Positions 8,722 through 16,983 of a stretch of DNA of 64,000 nt are shown here, in pieces. Source of the DNA: Anaerocolumna sp. MB42-C2 (GTDB taxonomy: Bacteria; Bacillota; Clostridia; Lachnospirales; Lachnospiraceae). Under the pieces are notes generated by a model. The model searched no databases. It had not been told where the DNA came from and was given only the letters and a program-made list of their open reading frames with translations. Location of the stretch: NCBI RefSeq assembly GCF_030913705.1, contig NZ_CP133190.1:2805501-2869500 (forward strand), read 5' to 3'. Made by a program: the position numbers and the translations under genes. Every line of letters begins with the position of its first letter. Positions within the stretch are counted from its first letter, which is position 1.

Positions 8722-10131
8722 ATGAAAAAATTAACCTGTGTTTTTCTTAGCCTTATTATGTTGACAGTAATGTTAAGTGGTTGCAGCAATACATTAAAAA
8801 CAAATAAAAGCAGCCAAACAAGCAGCACAGCAGTAACTGATTCCAGACAAAGTACTACTGCTGACCAGAAAGAAAGTAAAAAGACCATAACCATAACCCG
8901 GCGCTTGGCAGAATGGGGAGCACGCGACGCTAATTTCCATGAAGCACTTAAGCGATTAAACAAAGAATTGGAACCTCAAAATGTCGAGGTAACTGTGGAG
9001 GAATGGCCTAAGGTTGACGATGATCAATTACTTCTTCAAGGCCAGGCTGGTAAGAAAGCAGATATTTTTATGAACTCAAGCGTAGATATCGGATGGGAGT
9101 TAGATGCCGGACTCATTAGAGATATTGACTGGGTTAAGGACGCTGCATTATTTAAAAATACCTCAGAAAACCTTATGAATATCATGTATTATAAGGGTCA
9201 TTATTACGGTCTTATCCAGGATATGGATACTTCACCTGTATTTCTATCCCGTCCTGCATTAAAAAAATTAGGTATGAGTGATAATGATATTGATGGCTTA
9301 AGGGATAAAGTGATTAACGGAGAATTTGTGTTAAATGATTTAGTCGATTTAGCAAAAAAAGCCTTGGATCAGGGCCTGGTGGATACCGGTTTTGCTGTTG
9401 AAGATAAACGTTTTGAAGGATGGGGATATGCTTTTGGAATTACTAATTACGATCTGGACCAAAACAAATTAGTTTTCGATGAAAATGCAGTAAAAGACCT
9501 GTACAGTTTCTGGGCGGATGCTTCTAAAAAAGGTGTTATTAGTGAATCTATCGGTGATCTTAATACTGATTTATCAGCCCCCAAATTTATAGAAGGAAGT
9601 ATTTTTGCATCTTTTGCAAGAACAGAATATTATTCCAAACTACGTGCCGCAAAGGGTATGGAAAATGATCCGGACGGATTTGATCAATGGTTTAATGAAA
9701 ATGTAATCTGTATCCCCATTCCCGGTTCAAAAAAGGGGGGACATCCCGTATCTTATAGTAATCCTGCCATGATTTTTGTAGGTGCTGATGTTGATGATGA
9801 AAAAATGCCGTATGTACAACGCCTCATAGAATTGATGATGTCTCCGGATCTGCAAGTGGAACATACTCTCCTAAGCGGTAAATTACCTGTAACTCCGGAT
9901 GCTTTTGACGATACTCGTATAAAAGATCTGAAATATTATAATGAACAATTATATATGATGGATTTCACATCTGTTCGTTCACCGCATCCATATTATGCCC
10001 GATTTATCGAGGGTTATTTGACCGGGGTTGACACTATTTTAGTAAGTAAAAAAGATGCGAATGCAGCATATGAGGCCTACCTGGCAGATACTAAACAAAA
10101 CATTCCGGACAATGAAATTATATACAAATAA
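8722..10131 (+). CDS. ABC transporter substrate-binding lipoprotein
   Basis: 469-aa extracellular solute-binding protein, family 1. A lipoprotein signal (MKKLTCVFLSLIMLTVM, lipobox LSGC) is followed by a Ser/Thr-rich linker and a bilobal binding domain starting TITITRRLAEWGARD. The ATG at 8722 is chosen because it begins the signal peptide; the open frame extends to 8659 through a dispersed repeat, which is probably non-coding. Its neighbours are a PHP phosphoesterase upstream and two permeases plus an ATPase downstream. This architecture resembles UgpBAEC. A 142-bp inverted-repeat structure separates it from the permeases, as often seen where binding protein is made in excess. Confidence 0.92.
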   Translation: MKKLTCVFLSLIMLTVMLSGCSNTLKTNKSSQTSSTAVTDSRQSTTADQKESKKTITITRRLAEWGARDANFHEALKRLNKELEPQNVEVTVEEWPKVDDDQLLLQGQAGKKADIFMNSSVDIGWELDAGLIRDIDWVKDAALFKNTSENLMNIMYYKGHYYGLIQDMDTSPVFLSRPALKKLGMSDNDIDGLRDKVINGEFVLNDLVDLAKKALDQGLVDTGFAVEDKRFEGWGYAFGITNYDLDQNKLVFDENAVKDLYSFWADASKKGVISESIGDLNTDLSAPKFIEGSIFASFARTEYYSKLRAAKGMENDPDGFDQWFNENVICIPIPGSKKGGHPVSYSNPAMIFVGADVDDEKMPYVQRLIELMMSPDLQVEHTLLSGKLPVTPDAFDDTRIKDLKYYNEQLYMMDFTSVRSPHPYYARFIEGYLTGVDTILVSKKDANAAYEAYLADTKQNIPDNEIIYK

Positions 10132-10170
10132 GGTATATTAATTATCTAAAATCACAAAAAAACTATATAT

Positions 10171-10312
10171 AATTGCGAAACTCAAAATTTGTATTAATAT
10201 GACATGCGATTCATACAATTTTAGAGCTGAAGCTTGTCCTTAATGGCAACTGAAGCTATAAAATTCGTATGAATTGTATGGAATATTTAGATAACTATGT
10301 TGTTTCGCAATT
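10171..10312 (+). promoter_or_regulatory. Nested inverted repeat between binding protein and permease genes
   Basis: The outer arms AATTGCGAAAC (10171) and GTTTCGCAATT (10302) are perfect complements. Inside, ATTCATACAATTTTAGAGCT pairs with AGCTATAAAATTCGTATGAAT with one bulge. Probably an mRNA-stabilising or attenuating structure that sets a high ratio of binding protein to permease; a small palindromic mobile element is the alternative. Confidence 0.6.
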
Positions 10313-10350
10313 ATCTACTATTCGTTTATATTTTAAGAGGAGCCAAATGA

Positions 10351-11265
10351 ATGAATCATAAATACAAAAAGCCTTTTTTTAAGGTCGTTTATCCCTATCT
10401 TTTTATACTTCCTTTTGCAGTGATTACGATTATGTTTTTTATATTGCCGGCAATCTATACAATAATTATGGCTTTTACTGATATGGATGAAAAATTACAA
10501 CTTAATTTTATCGGTTTCACAAATTTCACAAAAATATTTGATGATCCTAATTTACTGACAATCATCTTCAATTCACTCATATTTTGCTGTTTTGCTCTAC
10601 TATGCTCTTTAATACTGGCAATTCTTATTTCTGTCAGTACACAATATTTTCTAAAAGGAACCATTTCAAGCACGTTTTATCGTGTCATCTGGCTGATTCC
10701 CAGTGTTATGCCCTCAGTCGTTTATGTAGCTTTCTGGAAATGGTTGTTTGACCCGACCTGGGATGGCTTTTTGAATAAACTAGTAAAGGTATTAGGAGCC
10801 AGGCAGCCAATGGCTTGGTTTAATAATTTTTCTATGGAAATTGTAATTATAGCAACTGTAATTGCCTCTGTATCCCAAAGTGTAATTTTACTATCTTCTG
10901 CTATTAATTCGATTCCCAATGATTTGTATAAGGCTGCTCAAGTTGATGGAGCTTGTGAGAAATCAATTATTTATAAAATTATACTGCCAACTTTAAGATG
11001 GCCTTTGATGTATATCACGATTTCAAATTCCATTGGTTATTTGGCAAGCTATTTTTTTATCATGCTTTTAACTAATGGGGGACCATTAAAGAAAACAACA
11101 ACCGTTTCACTCTATGCGTACCAGCAAGCCTTTGATATGAGGCAGTACGGTTATGGCGCAGCTATTTCCTTAATCGTTGTTTTTTTTGCTCTTGTTTTAA
11201 CTTTTATACTTATTCGCTTATTTGATTTTGATAGTATGGTACAACCATCACGTATAGAGGATTAG
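10351..11265 (+). CDS. Sugar ABC transporter permease, UgpA/MalF type
   Basis: 304-aa integral membrane protein with about six TM helices, starting with FLLP-like LFILPFAVITIMFFILPAI. The cytoplasmic EAA loop reads NDLYKAAQVDGACEKSIIYK, then ILPTLRWP, which contacts the ATPase. The ATG at 10351 follows AAGAGGAGCC. It partners with the MalG-type permease 12 nt downstream. Substrate specificity comes from the binding protein; a phosphorylated polyol is plausible from the PHP/DeoR context. Confidence 0.93.
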   Translation: MNHKYKKPFFKVVYPYLFILPFAVITIMFFILPAIYTIIMAFTDMDEKLQLNFIGFTNFTKIFDDPNLLTIIFNSLIFCCFALLCSLILAILISVSTQYFLKGTISSTFYRVIWLIPSVMPSVVYVAFWKWLFDPTWDGFLNKLVKVLGARQPMAWFNNFSMEIVIIATVIASVSQSVILLSSAINSIPNDLYKAAQVDGACEKSIIYKIILPTLRWPLMYITISNSIGYLASYFFIMLLTNGGPLKKTTTVSLYAYQQAFDMRQYGYGAAISLIVVFFALVLTFILIRLFDFDSMVQPSRIED

Positions 11266-11277
11266 GAGGTATACGAA

Positions 11278-12111
11278 TTGAATAAAAAAATTCTACTTAG
11301 AAAACTTTTTGCCAATACGATTATGACTATGCTGGTGTTACCTATTATTTTTATGATTGCCTGGTATATTCTTTCATCGACTTACAATTATTCATCCGGC
11401 GAAATTTCTTTTCAAAATTTTAGTTTTTTATATACTGATATCAATTTTCAAGGAATCTATCTGCCTATGATCTGGCCCATTGTTCTCAATACTTTGGTTT
11501 ATTCTCTGATTATCGTAATTGTTGAAGTTACTGTGGCTGTTCCGGCAGCTTATGCATTTTCCAGGTTAGAATTTCGTGGACGTAAGGCAGCTATGAAGTT
11601 TTTATTTATCATGCGTGCCTTTCCGGGTATTACACTAATTATCGCCACTTTTCTGATTATATTAAAGCTAAGGATTATTAATACCTATTTAGGGGTTGTA
11701 CTAGTGGCTGTTTCAGGGTCCTTACCCGGACAAATCTATATCATGAAAGGTTTTTTTGATGAAGTTCCCTGGGATTTAGAATGGGCATCTATGGTAGATG
11801 GGACAACGAGATGGCGCGCTTTTAAAAAGGTATTATTACCGGCTGTAAGCTCAGGAATTGGGGCGATTGCTGTATTTGCATTTTTAGGTGCATACGGTGA
11901 ATGGTTTTTATTCCGCTTATTTATCTTTGATGATACTGCCCTAACCATGGGTGGTTATTTAGCCAAGCTGGTATCAAAAGAGAATTCTATTTTAAGTTAC
12001 GGTTTTATCACTGCCATTGGTTTGTTTTACACCCTCCCAGTCATAATTTTTTATATATTAAGCCAGAAAATTTTTATGCGTATTAACATAGGAGGAACGA
12101 AACGAGTATGA
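11278..12111 (+). CDS. Sugar ABC transporter permease, UgpE/MalG type
   Basis: 277-aa membrane protein with about six TM helices. The EAA loop is present (DLEWASMVDGTTRWRAFKKV, then LLPAVSSG). The start is TTG 11278, 7 nt after AGGAGG; no ATG is better placed. Its stop overlaps the ATG of the ATPase gene by 4 nt (ATGA), so the two are coupled. It forms the second half of the channel with the upstream permease. Confidence 0.92.
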   Translation: MNKKILLRKLFANTIMTMLVLPIIFMIAWYILSSTYNYSSGEISFQNFSFLYTDINFQGIYLPMIWPIVLNTLVYSLIIVIVEVTVAVPAAYAFSRLEFRGRKAAMKFLFIMRAFPGITLIIATFLIILKLRIINTYLGVVLVAVSGSLPGQIYIMKGFFDEVPWDLEWASMVDGTTRWRAFKKVLLPAVSSGIGAIAVFAFLGAYGEWFLFRLFIFDDTALTMGGYLAKLVSKENSILSYGFITAIGLFYTLPVIIFYILSQKIFMRINIGGTKRV

Positions 12112-13208
12112 TTCAATTAAAAAATATTGCAAAAATTTACCGGAATTCCAAAACCAAAGAAGAAACAAGAGCGGTAGACGGTGTGGATTTAGAAATAAAA
12201 AAAGGTGAATTTATCGCCTTATTAGGTCCTTCCGGATGTGGAAAGACTACAACATTAATGATGATTGCCGGTCTGATAAGACCTACAGACGGAGAAATTT
12301 ATTTTGGTGATAAATTAGTCAATTATTTAGAACCAAAAGACCGTAATATTGGAATGGTTTTTCAGTCCTATGCCATTTATCCCCACTTAAAGGTAAAGGA
12401 TAACATTGCTTTCCCATTACGTGAAAGGGGTATGAGTAAAAAAGAAGCCTATGAAAAAGCTAAGGCTATGGCAAAAACCTTACAAATCGAGCAGCTTTTC
12501 GAACGTAAACCCTCTCAGTTATCCGGTGGTCAGCAACAACGCGTTGCTATTGCCCGTGCCCTGGTAAAAAACCCCGATATCCTGTTATTGGATGAACCTA
12601 TGTCCAACTTGGATGCACGATTAAAATTAGATGTCAGAGATGAAATTCGAGAAATACAACAAAGAATCGGTGTCACCACTGTGATTGTCACACACGATCA
12701 GGAGGAAGCGCAGGCAATTGCCGATAGAGTAGCGGTACTTGACAAAGGAAAAATACAACAATTTGACACTCCTCTTAACTTATATCATAAGCCGAGAAAT
12801 TATTTTGTTGCTAATTTTTTAGGCAGCCCGCCTATGAATTTTATTGATGGAGTTCTTACGAAAAAAGGTAGCCACAAACAATTTGAGTCAAAAGGAATGA
12901 TACTTCCCTTAAAAGATGGCCTACCGGATAAGTATATCGGCAAATCTCTTCGTCTTGGAATACGCCCACATGATATAAAAATAGTGGAACAATCCCACTG
13001 TCAGGTAAAGATTGAATTGTTAGAGTACTTAGGACATAGCGTACTTACGAAAGCCGTAAGTACAGAAGGAAATATTACTCTTCGATTTATACAGGATGGC
13101 GGAATTAACTCATCCTTGGGAGAAGTCTGTTATCTGGAGTTTATTAAGGAGAAAATCCATCTGTTTGATATGGATCAAAAGGGAATCAACATAGAATACC
13201 TGGATTAG
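12108..13208 (+). CDS. ABC transporter ATP-binding protein, UgpC/MalK type
   Basis: 366-aa nucleotide-binding subunit. Walker A is GPSGCGKT (residues 40-47), the signature is LSGGQQQR (138-145), Walker B is ILLLDEP (158-164) and the switch His is in VIVTHDQ. The C-terminal third is the TOBE regulatory domain typical of MalK/UgpC (LRLGIRPHDIKIVE). It overlaps the upstream permease by 4 nt. It completes a dedicated importer; a second ATPase of the same class lies at 62818-63930. Confidence 0.94.
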   Translation: MIQLKNIAKIYRNSKTKEETRAVDGVDLEIKKGEFIALLGPSGCGKTTTLMMIAGLIRPTDGEIYFGDKLVNYLEPKDRNIGMVFQSYAIYPHLKVKDNIAFPLRERGMSKKEAYEKAKAMAKTLQIEQLFERKPSQLSGGQQQRVAIARALVKNPDILLLDEPMSNLDARLKLDVRDEIREIQQRIGVTTVIVTHDQEEAQAIADRVAVLDKGKIQQFDTPLNLYHKPRNYFVANFLGSPPMNFIDGVLTKKGSHKQFESKGMILPLKDGLPDKYIGKSLRLGIRPHDIKIVEQSHCQVKIELLEYLGHSVLTKAVSTEGNITLRFIQDGGINSSLGEVCYLEFIKEKIHLFDMDQKGINIEYLD

Positions 13209-13209
13209 A

Positions 13210-13317
13210 ATCCTTACCGAAACAAAAGAAAAAGCTGCTATTGCTTATTATTACGAAAGAGGAACATTTAGAGGCTCTTTATACACTCCAAGAAAAGCAC
13301 TTTATAATGAGAATTAA
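13210..13317 (+). pseudogene. Possible C-terminal gene remnant
   Basis: 36 codons open directly after the ATPase stop, reading ILTETKEKAAIAYYYERG and ending RKALYNEN then TAA. There is no start codon, but the reading looks protein-like. It may be the leftover 3' end of a deleted gene. The parent family was not recognised. Confidence 0.25.
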
Positions 13318-13318
13318 G

Positions 13319-13366
13319 AAGCCCTAGAACAATGAACTGACCACCATCATATGTTCTAAGGCTTAT
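13319..13366. terminator. Convergent hairpin terminator
   Basis: AGCCCTAGAACA pairs with TGTTCTAAGGCT between the convergent ABC operon and the XRE gene. It is followed by T-rich TTATTCTTTCT on the plus strand. Confidence 0.6.
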
Positions 13367-13371
13367 TCTTT

Positions 13372-14418
13372 CTATTTCTTAATACCGTGTTCCACTAATT
13401 TCTGCCACCGAAGATTATCTTTCATATATCCATAAGTTTCTTCATTCTGAAAACAATTCAATAGATTCTCATGGAGTTCATTACCGAAATCTCTGCTAAC
13501 CTCTTTAAAGTTCATATGCTCATAAAGAGCAGATTTTGTAAAATCACAGATCTTATCAATATTGTTCAACATTTGTTCCATTGTATCTATTGTTTTATCC
13601 ACATCTTTTACTGATGTCACCCACTCTAACATACTTGAATTCTCATGGTATTCACCCATTTCAAAAACCTCTGCTAATTGTTTTTGCTTTACAGCAAGTG
13701 AATATGCCTTTTCTTTATCGTTATCCTGCATTACCAGTATATAAATGCTGCCAAATACCATACTCATCATCTGATAGCCTGAGAATAACAGTTCTTCATA
13801 TTCTTTATATGCTTGATTCACTCTCTCTGTTTTACTATAAATATATGCCTGTTTTCTCTTTCTCTCCGGATTTTCTCTGGAAAAGTAATTTAAATACTCT
13901 TCCGCTCTCTCATACTGTTCCTTTCTGGCATAAAATCCAAATAAAGAATCGGCGGCTCTATTTCTTATATTCTCATCTTGACTCTCCAAGGCTCGAACAT
14001 AACAATTATTAATATAATTATCGTATTCTTCTGCATTTGGAATATCTTTTATCAAACGCCATGCATCTAAAACCACTGCCATTTGCCATATCAGCTGCTC
14101 ACAGTCAGGATACTGTTCCGTTATACCCCTTGCCCAGAGGAAAACCTTATCATAACCATCCGTTTTTAATTTAGCTTCTGCTTCATATATAAAATTGTTT
14201 ATTTCATCTGCTGTTAATTTTTCCTGAAAAGACAACAAGGTATTGAGGGAAATACCAAGCAATCTGGCAATAGGCGCCAATAACATTATGTCCGGTTGTG
14301 AATTTCCATTTTCCCACTTATTAACTGCCGGAGCCGTTACACCAAGTCGATTCGCCATCTCTTCCTGCGTCATATTTTTTCTTTTTCTATTTTCTCGTAT
14401 AACTTCACCAATCTGCAT
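13372..14418 (-). CDS. XRE-family regulator with TPR-like C-terminal region
   Basis: 348-aa cytoplasmic protein. The N-terminal HTH_3 domain (IGEVIRENRKRKNMTQEEMA, then LGVTAPAVNKWENGNSQPD) spans residues 2-56. The rest is helical with repeat-like segments (EQYERAEEYLNYFSRE; RVNQAYKEYEELL), consistent with tetratricopeptide-type repeats that sense a peptide or protein partner. The start is ATG 14418, 8 nt after GGAGG; the longer frame to 14451 lacks a site. It is convergent with the ABC operon and appears monocistronic. The target is unknown. Confidence 0.88.
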   Translation of the reverse strand: MQIGEVIRENRKRKNMTQEEMANRLGVTAPAVNKWENGNSQPDIMLLAPIARLLGISLNTLLSFQEKLTADEINNFIYEAEAKLKTDGYDKVFLWARGITEQYPDCEQLIWQMAVVLDAWRLIKDIPNAEEYDNYINNCYVRALESQDENIRNRAADSLFGFYARKEQYERAEEYLNYFSRENPERKRKQAYIYSKTERVNQAYKEYEELLFSGYQMMSMVFGSIYILVMQDNDKEKAYSLAVKQKQLAEVFEMGEYHENSSMLEWVTSVKDVDKTIDTMEQMLNNIDKICDFTKSALYEHMNFKEVSRDFGNELHENLLNCFQNEETYGYMKDNLRWQKLVEHGIKK

Positions 14419-14582
14419 ATTATGATCCTCCGAATTGAAACTAATAAGCAATGGCCTTTGCTATCTCAATCATATCAGGAAAGATTCTTTCTTACAATTG
14501 AATGTGTGTTAATTATCAGTAAATAAAATTAACCATTCCTCATGTTGGTTGGTAGAAACTTACTTCTATAATTCTGCATGTT

Positions 14583-14650
14583 CTACACCCATCGCATATC
14601 GCAGGCAGGCCTGCGATACTGCCACAAATAAAAAGGAGTAAAAGAATCAC
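14583..14650 (-). repeat. Dispersed GTGGCAGTATCGCA element, copy 2
   Basis: On the minus strand it reads TTTTATTTGTGGCAGTATCG, then a GCAGGCCTGCCTGC hairpin, GATATGCGATGGGTGTA, matching the element at 8636-8719 with a few changes. A 76-codon open frame runs across it, but the element and the adjoining tandem repeat explain that frame. Confidence 0.65.
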
Positions 14651-14704
14651 ACAGTGACAACTTATCCTTTTCAAAATTTTCTTTCACACTAATGTAACAT
14701 GGTC

Positions 14705-14983
14705 TCACACTAACGCCCACGCTTTTTGGGCATAAAACCAGAAGAATAGCCTCTTTTGCTATTCTTCCAATGGCTCGCATGTTCTTGGCGAGACTATTCA
14801 CACTAACGCCCATGCTCTATGGGCATAAATCCAGCAAAATAGCCTCTTTTGCTATTCTTCTAATGGCTCGCATGTTCTTGGCGAGACTATTCACACTAAC
14901 GCCCATGCTCTATGGGCATAAATCCAGCAAAATAGCCTCTTTTGCTATTCTTCTAATGGCTCGCATGTCTTTTGCGAGACTAT
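14705..14983 (-). repeat. Three tandem 93-bp repeats
   Basis: Units start at 14705, 14798 and 14891, with a partial fourth (TCACACTAA) at 14984. Copies 2 and 3 are nearly identical; copy 1 has more changes. Each unit has three hairpins: GCCCATgctctATGGGC, AATAGCctcttttGCTATT and CTCGC...GCGAG. The period is 31 codons, so long frames open on both strands. On the minus strand each unit holds an ATGGGCGTTAGTGTGAATAG frame of about 29 codons ending in TAG. No spacers, so not CRISPR. Confidence 0.9.
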
Positions 14984-14988
14984 TCACA

Positions 14989-15534
14989 CTAATCTCCTAT
15001 ATAAATGGAATATTTCATATCTTCATCTTGCGGAATTGAACTACCCATATATTGTTCTGTAAAAGTAAAGTATCCATCGGCCCCCATACTTTTTATCAAC
15101 ATATCGACAGAATCCTTAATCCTTAACATACATATAATCGGCTCTTGAAATAAAAATTGTAATTTACCTCTATTATTTAAGTCTATTGAGCTTGTTTGCT
15201 CAAGAGCATCATGTATTTCTTTGTTTGTAAATGGATCAAAAGCCATAAGCAATGCTTTTAACAGTTTTTCATTTTCTGCTGTTTGAAAACTGCTAATATC
15301 GTATTCCTCATCCGTCAAATATCCTTTAATCTGAAAAAGCGCCAGCGAAATTGCTTCCAAAAGTCTTCTGCTATTTGCTGTTGGATTCTTTCTATGAATT
15401 TTCAATAAATTTCCTTCCATAGGAAAAAGCATCATAGAATGCCCATCTTCCGATCCCTTTTTTATCGTTCCATATTGATTTTTCATCTGAGTACAAATCT
15501 TATCAAACTGATATTGTGTCACTTTTGTTGTCAT
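14989..15534 (-). CDS. Hypothetical protein
   Basis: 181-aa soluble protein that I do not recognise. It starts at ATG 15534 after AAAAGGAGAAAAACAA, a strong site. There is no signal peptide and no TM helix; composition is mixed alpha/beta (GHSMMLFPMEGNLLKIHRK; QFLFQEPIICMLRIKDSVDM). Its ATG overlaps the stop of a short upstream frame (ATGA at 15531-15534), so it may be translationally coupled. The 93-bp tandem repeat begins 6 nt beyond its stop, so repeat units make up its mRNA 3' end. Confidence 0.7.
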   Translation of the reverse strand: MTTKVTQYQFDKICTQMKNQYGTIKKGSEDGHSMMLFPMEGNLLKIHRKNPTANSRRLLEAISLALFQIKGYLTDEEYDISSFQTAENEKLLKALLMAFDPFTNKEIHDALEQTSSIDLNNRGKLQFLFQEPIICMLRIKDSVDMLIKSMGADGYFTFTEQYMGSSIPQDEDMKYSIYIGD

Positions 15535-15707
15535 TTGTTTTTCTCCTTTTCCAGCGAAATTTTAATGTCGAAATGCATACGGACTGTCCTTTCACGACAG
15601 GTTAACCCAATACATATTTGCTTTGTTTTATTATCAAAACTGTCTTTTTTTATCTCTGCTGCATATGTTATTCTTACTGTATTTCTGTTGTTAATGTATT
15701 GACCCAT
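15531..15707 (-). CDS. Possible small upstream protein
   Basis: Open frame of about 58 codons (MGQYINNRNTVRITYAAEIK...), stop overlapping the start of the 181-aa gene. The longest version starts at 15737, but that lies upstream of the -10 box at 15714-15719, so at most the ATG at 15707 is transcribed, nearly leaderless. No family was recognised; it could be only a leader sequence. Confidence 0.35.
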   Translation of the reverse strand: MGQYINNRNTVRITYAAEIKKDSFDNKTKQICIGLTCRERTVRMHFDIKISLEKEKNK

Positions 15708-15713
15708 TACCAT

Positions 15714-15742
15714 ATTATACACAGACCAACGAAACAATTCAA
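15714..15742 (-). promoter_or_regulatory. Sigma-A-type promoter
   Basis: On the minus strand TTGAAT, a 17-nt spacer, then TATAAT, upstream of the small frame and the 181-aa gene. Confidence 0.65.
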
Positions 15743-15890
15743 TGCAAGCAGAAAATTGTCCTCTAATTGGTCTTCTGGGTGTTATTATTCACGGAACTGC
15801 TGCTTTTTGGGAAGGGAACAGTAACCTTCCAGGCAATAATGTGCGATATTTTAAATATTATTTATTAGGTACGCTTCCAGTAACTGTCTG

Positions 15891-16787
15891 TCAATTTGTT
15901 TGAGCATTTCTCTGATACTGTTTCGGTGTAACTCCCATAATCAGCCGGAACTGTTTTATAAAATAGCTCTGACTTTCAAACCCACACTGTGCACAAATCT
16001 CACTATTAGCAGCATTTGATGACTTCAACAGATCAGCTGCAACTGCAATTCTTTTTCGTATCAGATATCTTATTGGAGTATCCTGGATCACTGCCACAAA
16101 TGTCCTCTGACATTCTCGTACACATATTCCGGCTGCACCCGCAATATGTTCGACTGTTACTTTATCCATATAATGTTTATCAATCCAGTTGAGCATCTGC
16201 TTCAGGCGTTGTTCCTGCATCGTCTCAACCCTGATTGCCTGCTTTACCTTATGTCCGTTTAATAACAGGATAATCTTCGACATTGCATCCCTTACTGTAA
16301 ATTCATAGCCTTCCGGCTCCAATTCGCAAGCATGGAACGCTGCATTGAAAAGAGATATCACCGCTGTGCTGCCTGTATCTCTCAGGTTAAGCACCCAGGA
16401 GGATGATCCTCCCTTTACAAAGGGGGTGACATATTTTTCATCGAACACACTTCCGGTATGTCCTGCTATAACGGACCGGTCAAATACAACAGAGCGATAC
16501 CTGCAGGGCTGATCCGTGTTACAGATTATTCCATGCAGGACGTCCGAATTTACGAAATACCCCTCGCCCGGTCGCAGAACATAGGAATGATCTGCAAATA
16601 TAATCTGCACCATTCCTTCCTCCAGCATAAATATTTCAAGCTCACTATGCCAATGAAGAGCTATTTCACCTCCGATATAATTATGAATATCACCGATATA
16701 AGCATTACAGGGAAAACCTGGTGTTCCACGCTTTTTGATTTCTTTTCTTTCCTCATTCAAAGGAATTATATTAGCAGTCGACAGCAT
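15891..16787 (-). CDS. AraC-family regulator with cupin domain
   Basis: 298-aa regulator. The N-terminal cupin sensor domain is visible as HNYIGGEIALHWHSELEIFM, then LRPGEGYFVNSDVLHGI, with the typical His-x-His and a distal His. The C-terminal pair of HTH motifs reads VEHIAGAAGICVRECQRTF and NSEICAQCGFESQSYFIKQF, followed by the AraC signature MGVTPKQYQRN. It is divergent from the HAD phosphatase gene, with an AT-rich shared region (16788-16983) containing TATAAT-like boxes. The effector is probably a sugar or related small molecule. Confidence 0.93.
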   Translation of the reverse strand: MLSTANIIPLNEERKEIKKRGTPGFPCNAYIGDIHNYIGGEIALHWHSELEIFMLEEGMVQIIFADHSYVLRPGEGYFVNSDVLHGIICNTDQPCRYRSVVFDRSVIAGHTGSVFDEKYVTPFVKGGSSSWVLNLRDTGSTAVISLFNAAFHACELEPEGYEFTVRDAMSKIILLLNGHKVKQAIRVETMQEQRLKQMLNWIDKHYMDKVTVEHIAGAAGICVRECQRTFVAVIQDTPIRYLIRKRIAVAADLLKSSNAANSEICAQCGFESQSYFIKQFRLIMGVTPKQYQRNAQTN

Positions 16788-16983
16788 GCTTTTTCATCTC
16801 CTTGTCCCTTATTATACATATATCCGTGGTTTCTATGTTTGTCGTAATAATTATATTATATGTCGTATATCAGAAAGACTCAATGTATTTCTTTCGCTAT
16901 AATTATATTTACAAGGGATAAAGTAACATTTCTGATACCACTGTTGCCGAAACCGTTCCCTTACCAAAAGGAGGTCTTAACTA

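Noticed and set aside
14705..14983. CRISPR array
   Set aside because: The 93-bp units are directly adjacent with no variable spacers, each has three hairpins, and there are no cas genes.
14583..15039. Overlapping open frames of 76 and 89 codons as genes
   Set aside because: They are produced by the 93-bp period (31 codons) and the dispersed element; they lack a convincing ribosome site and are better explained as repeats.
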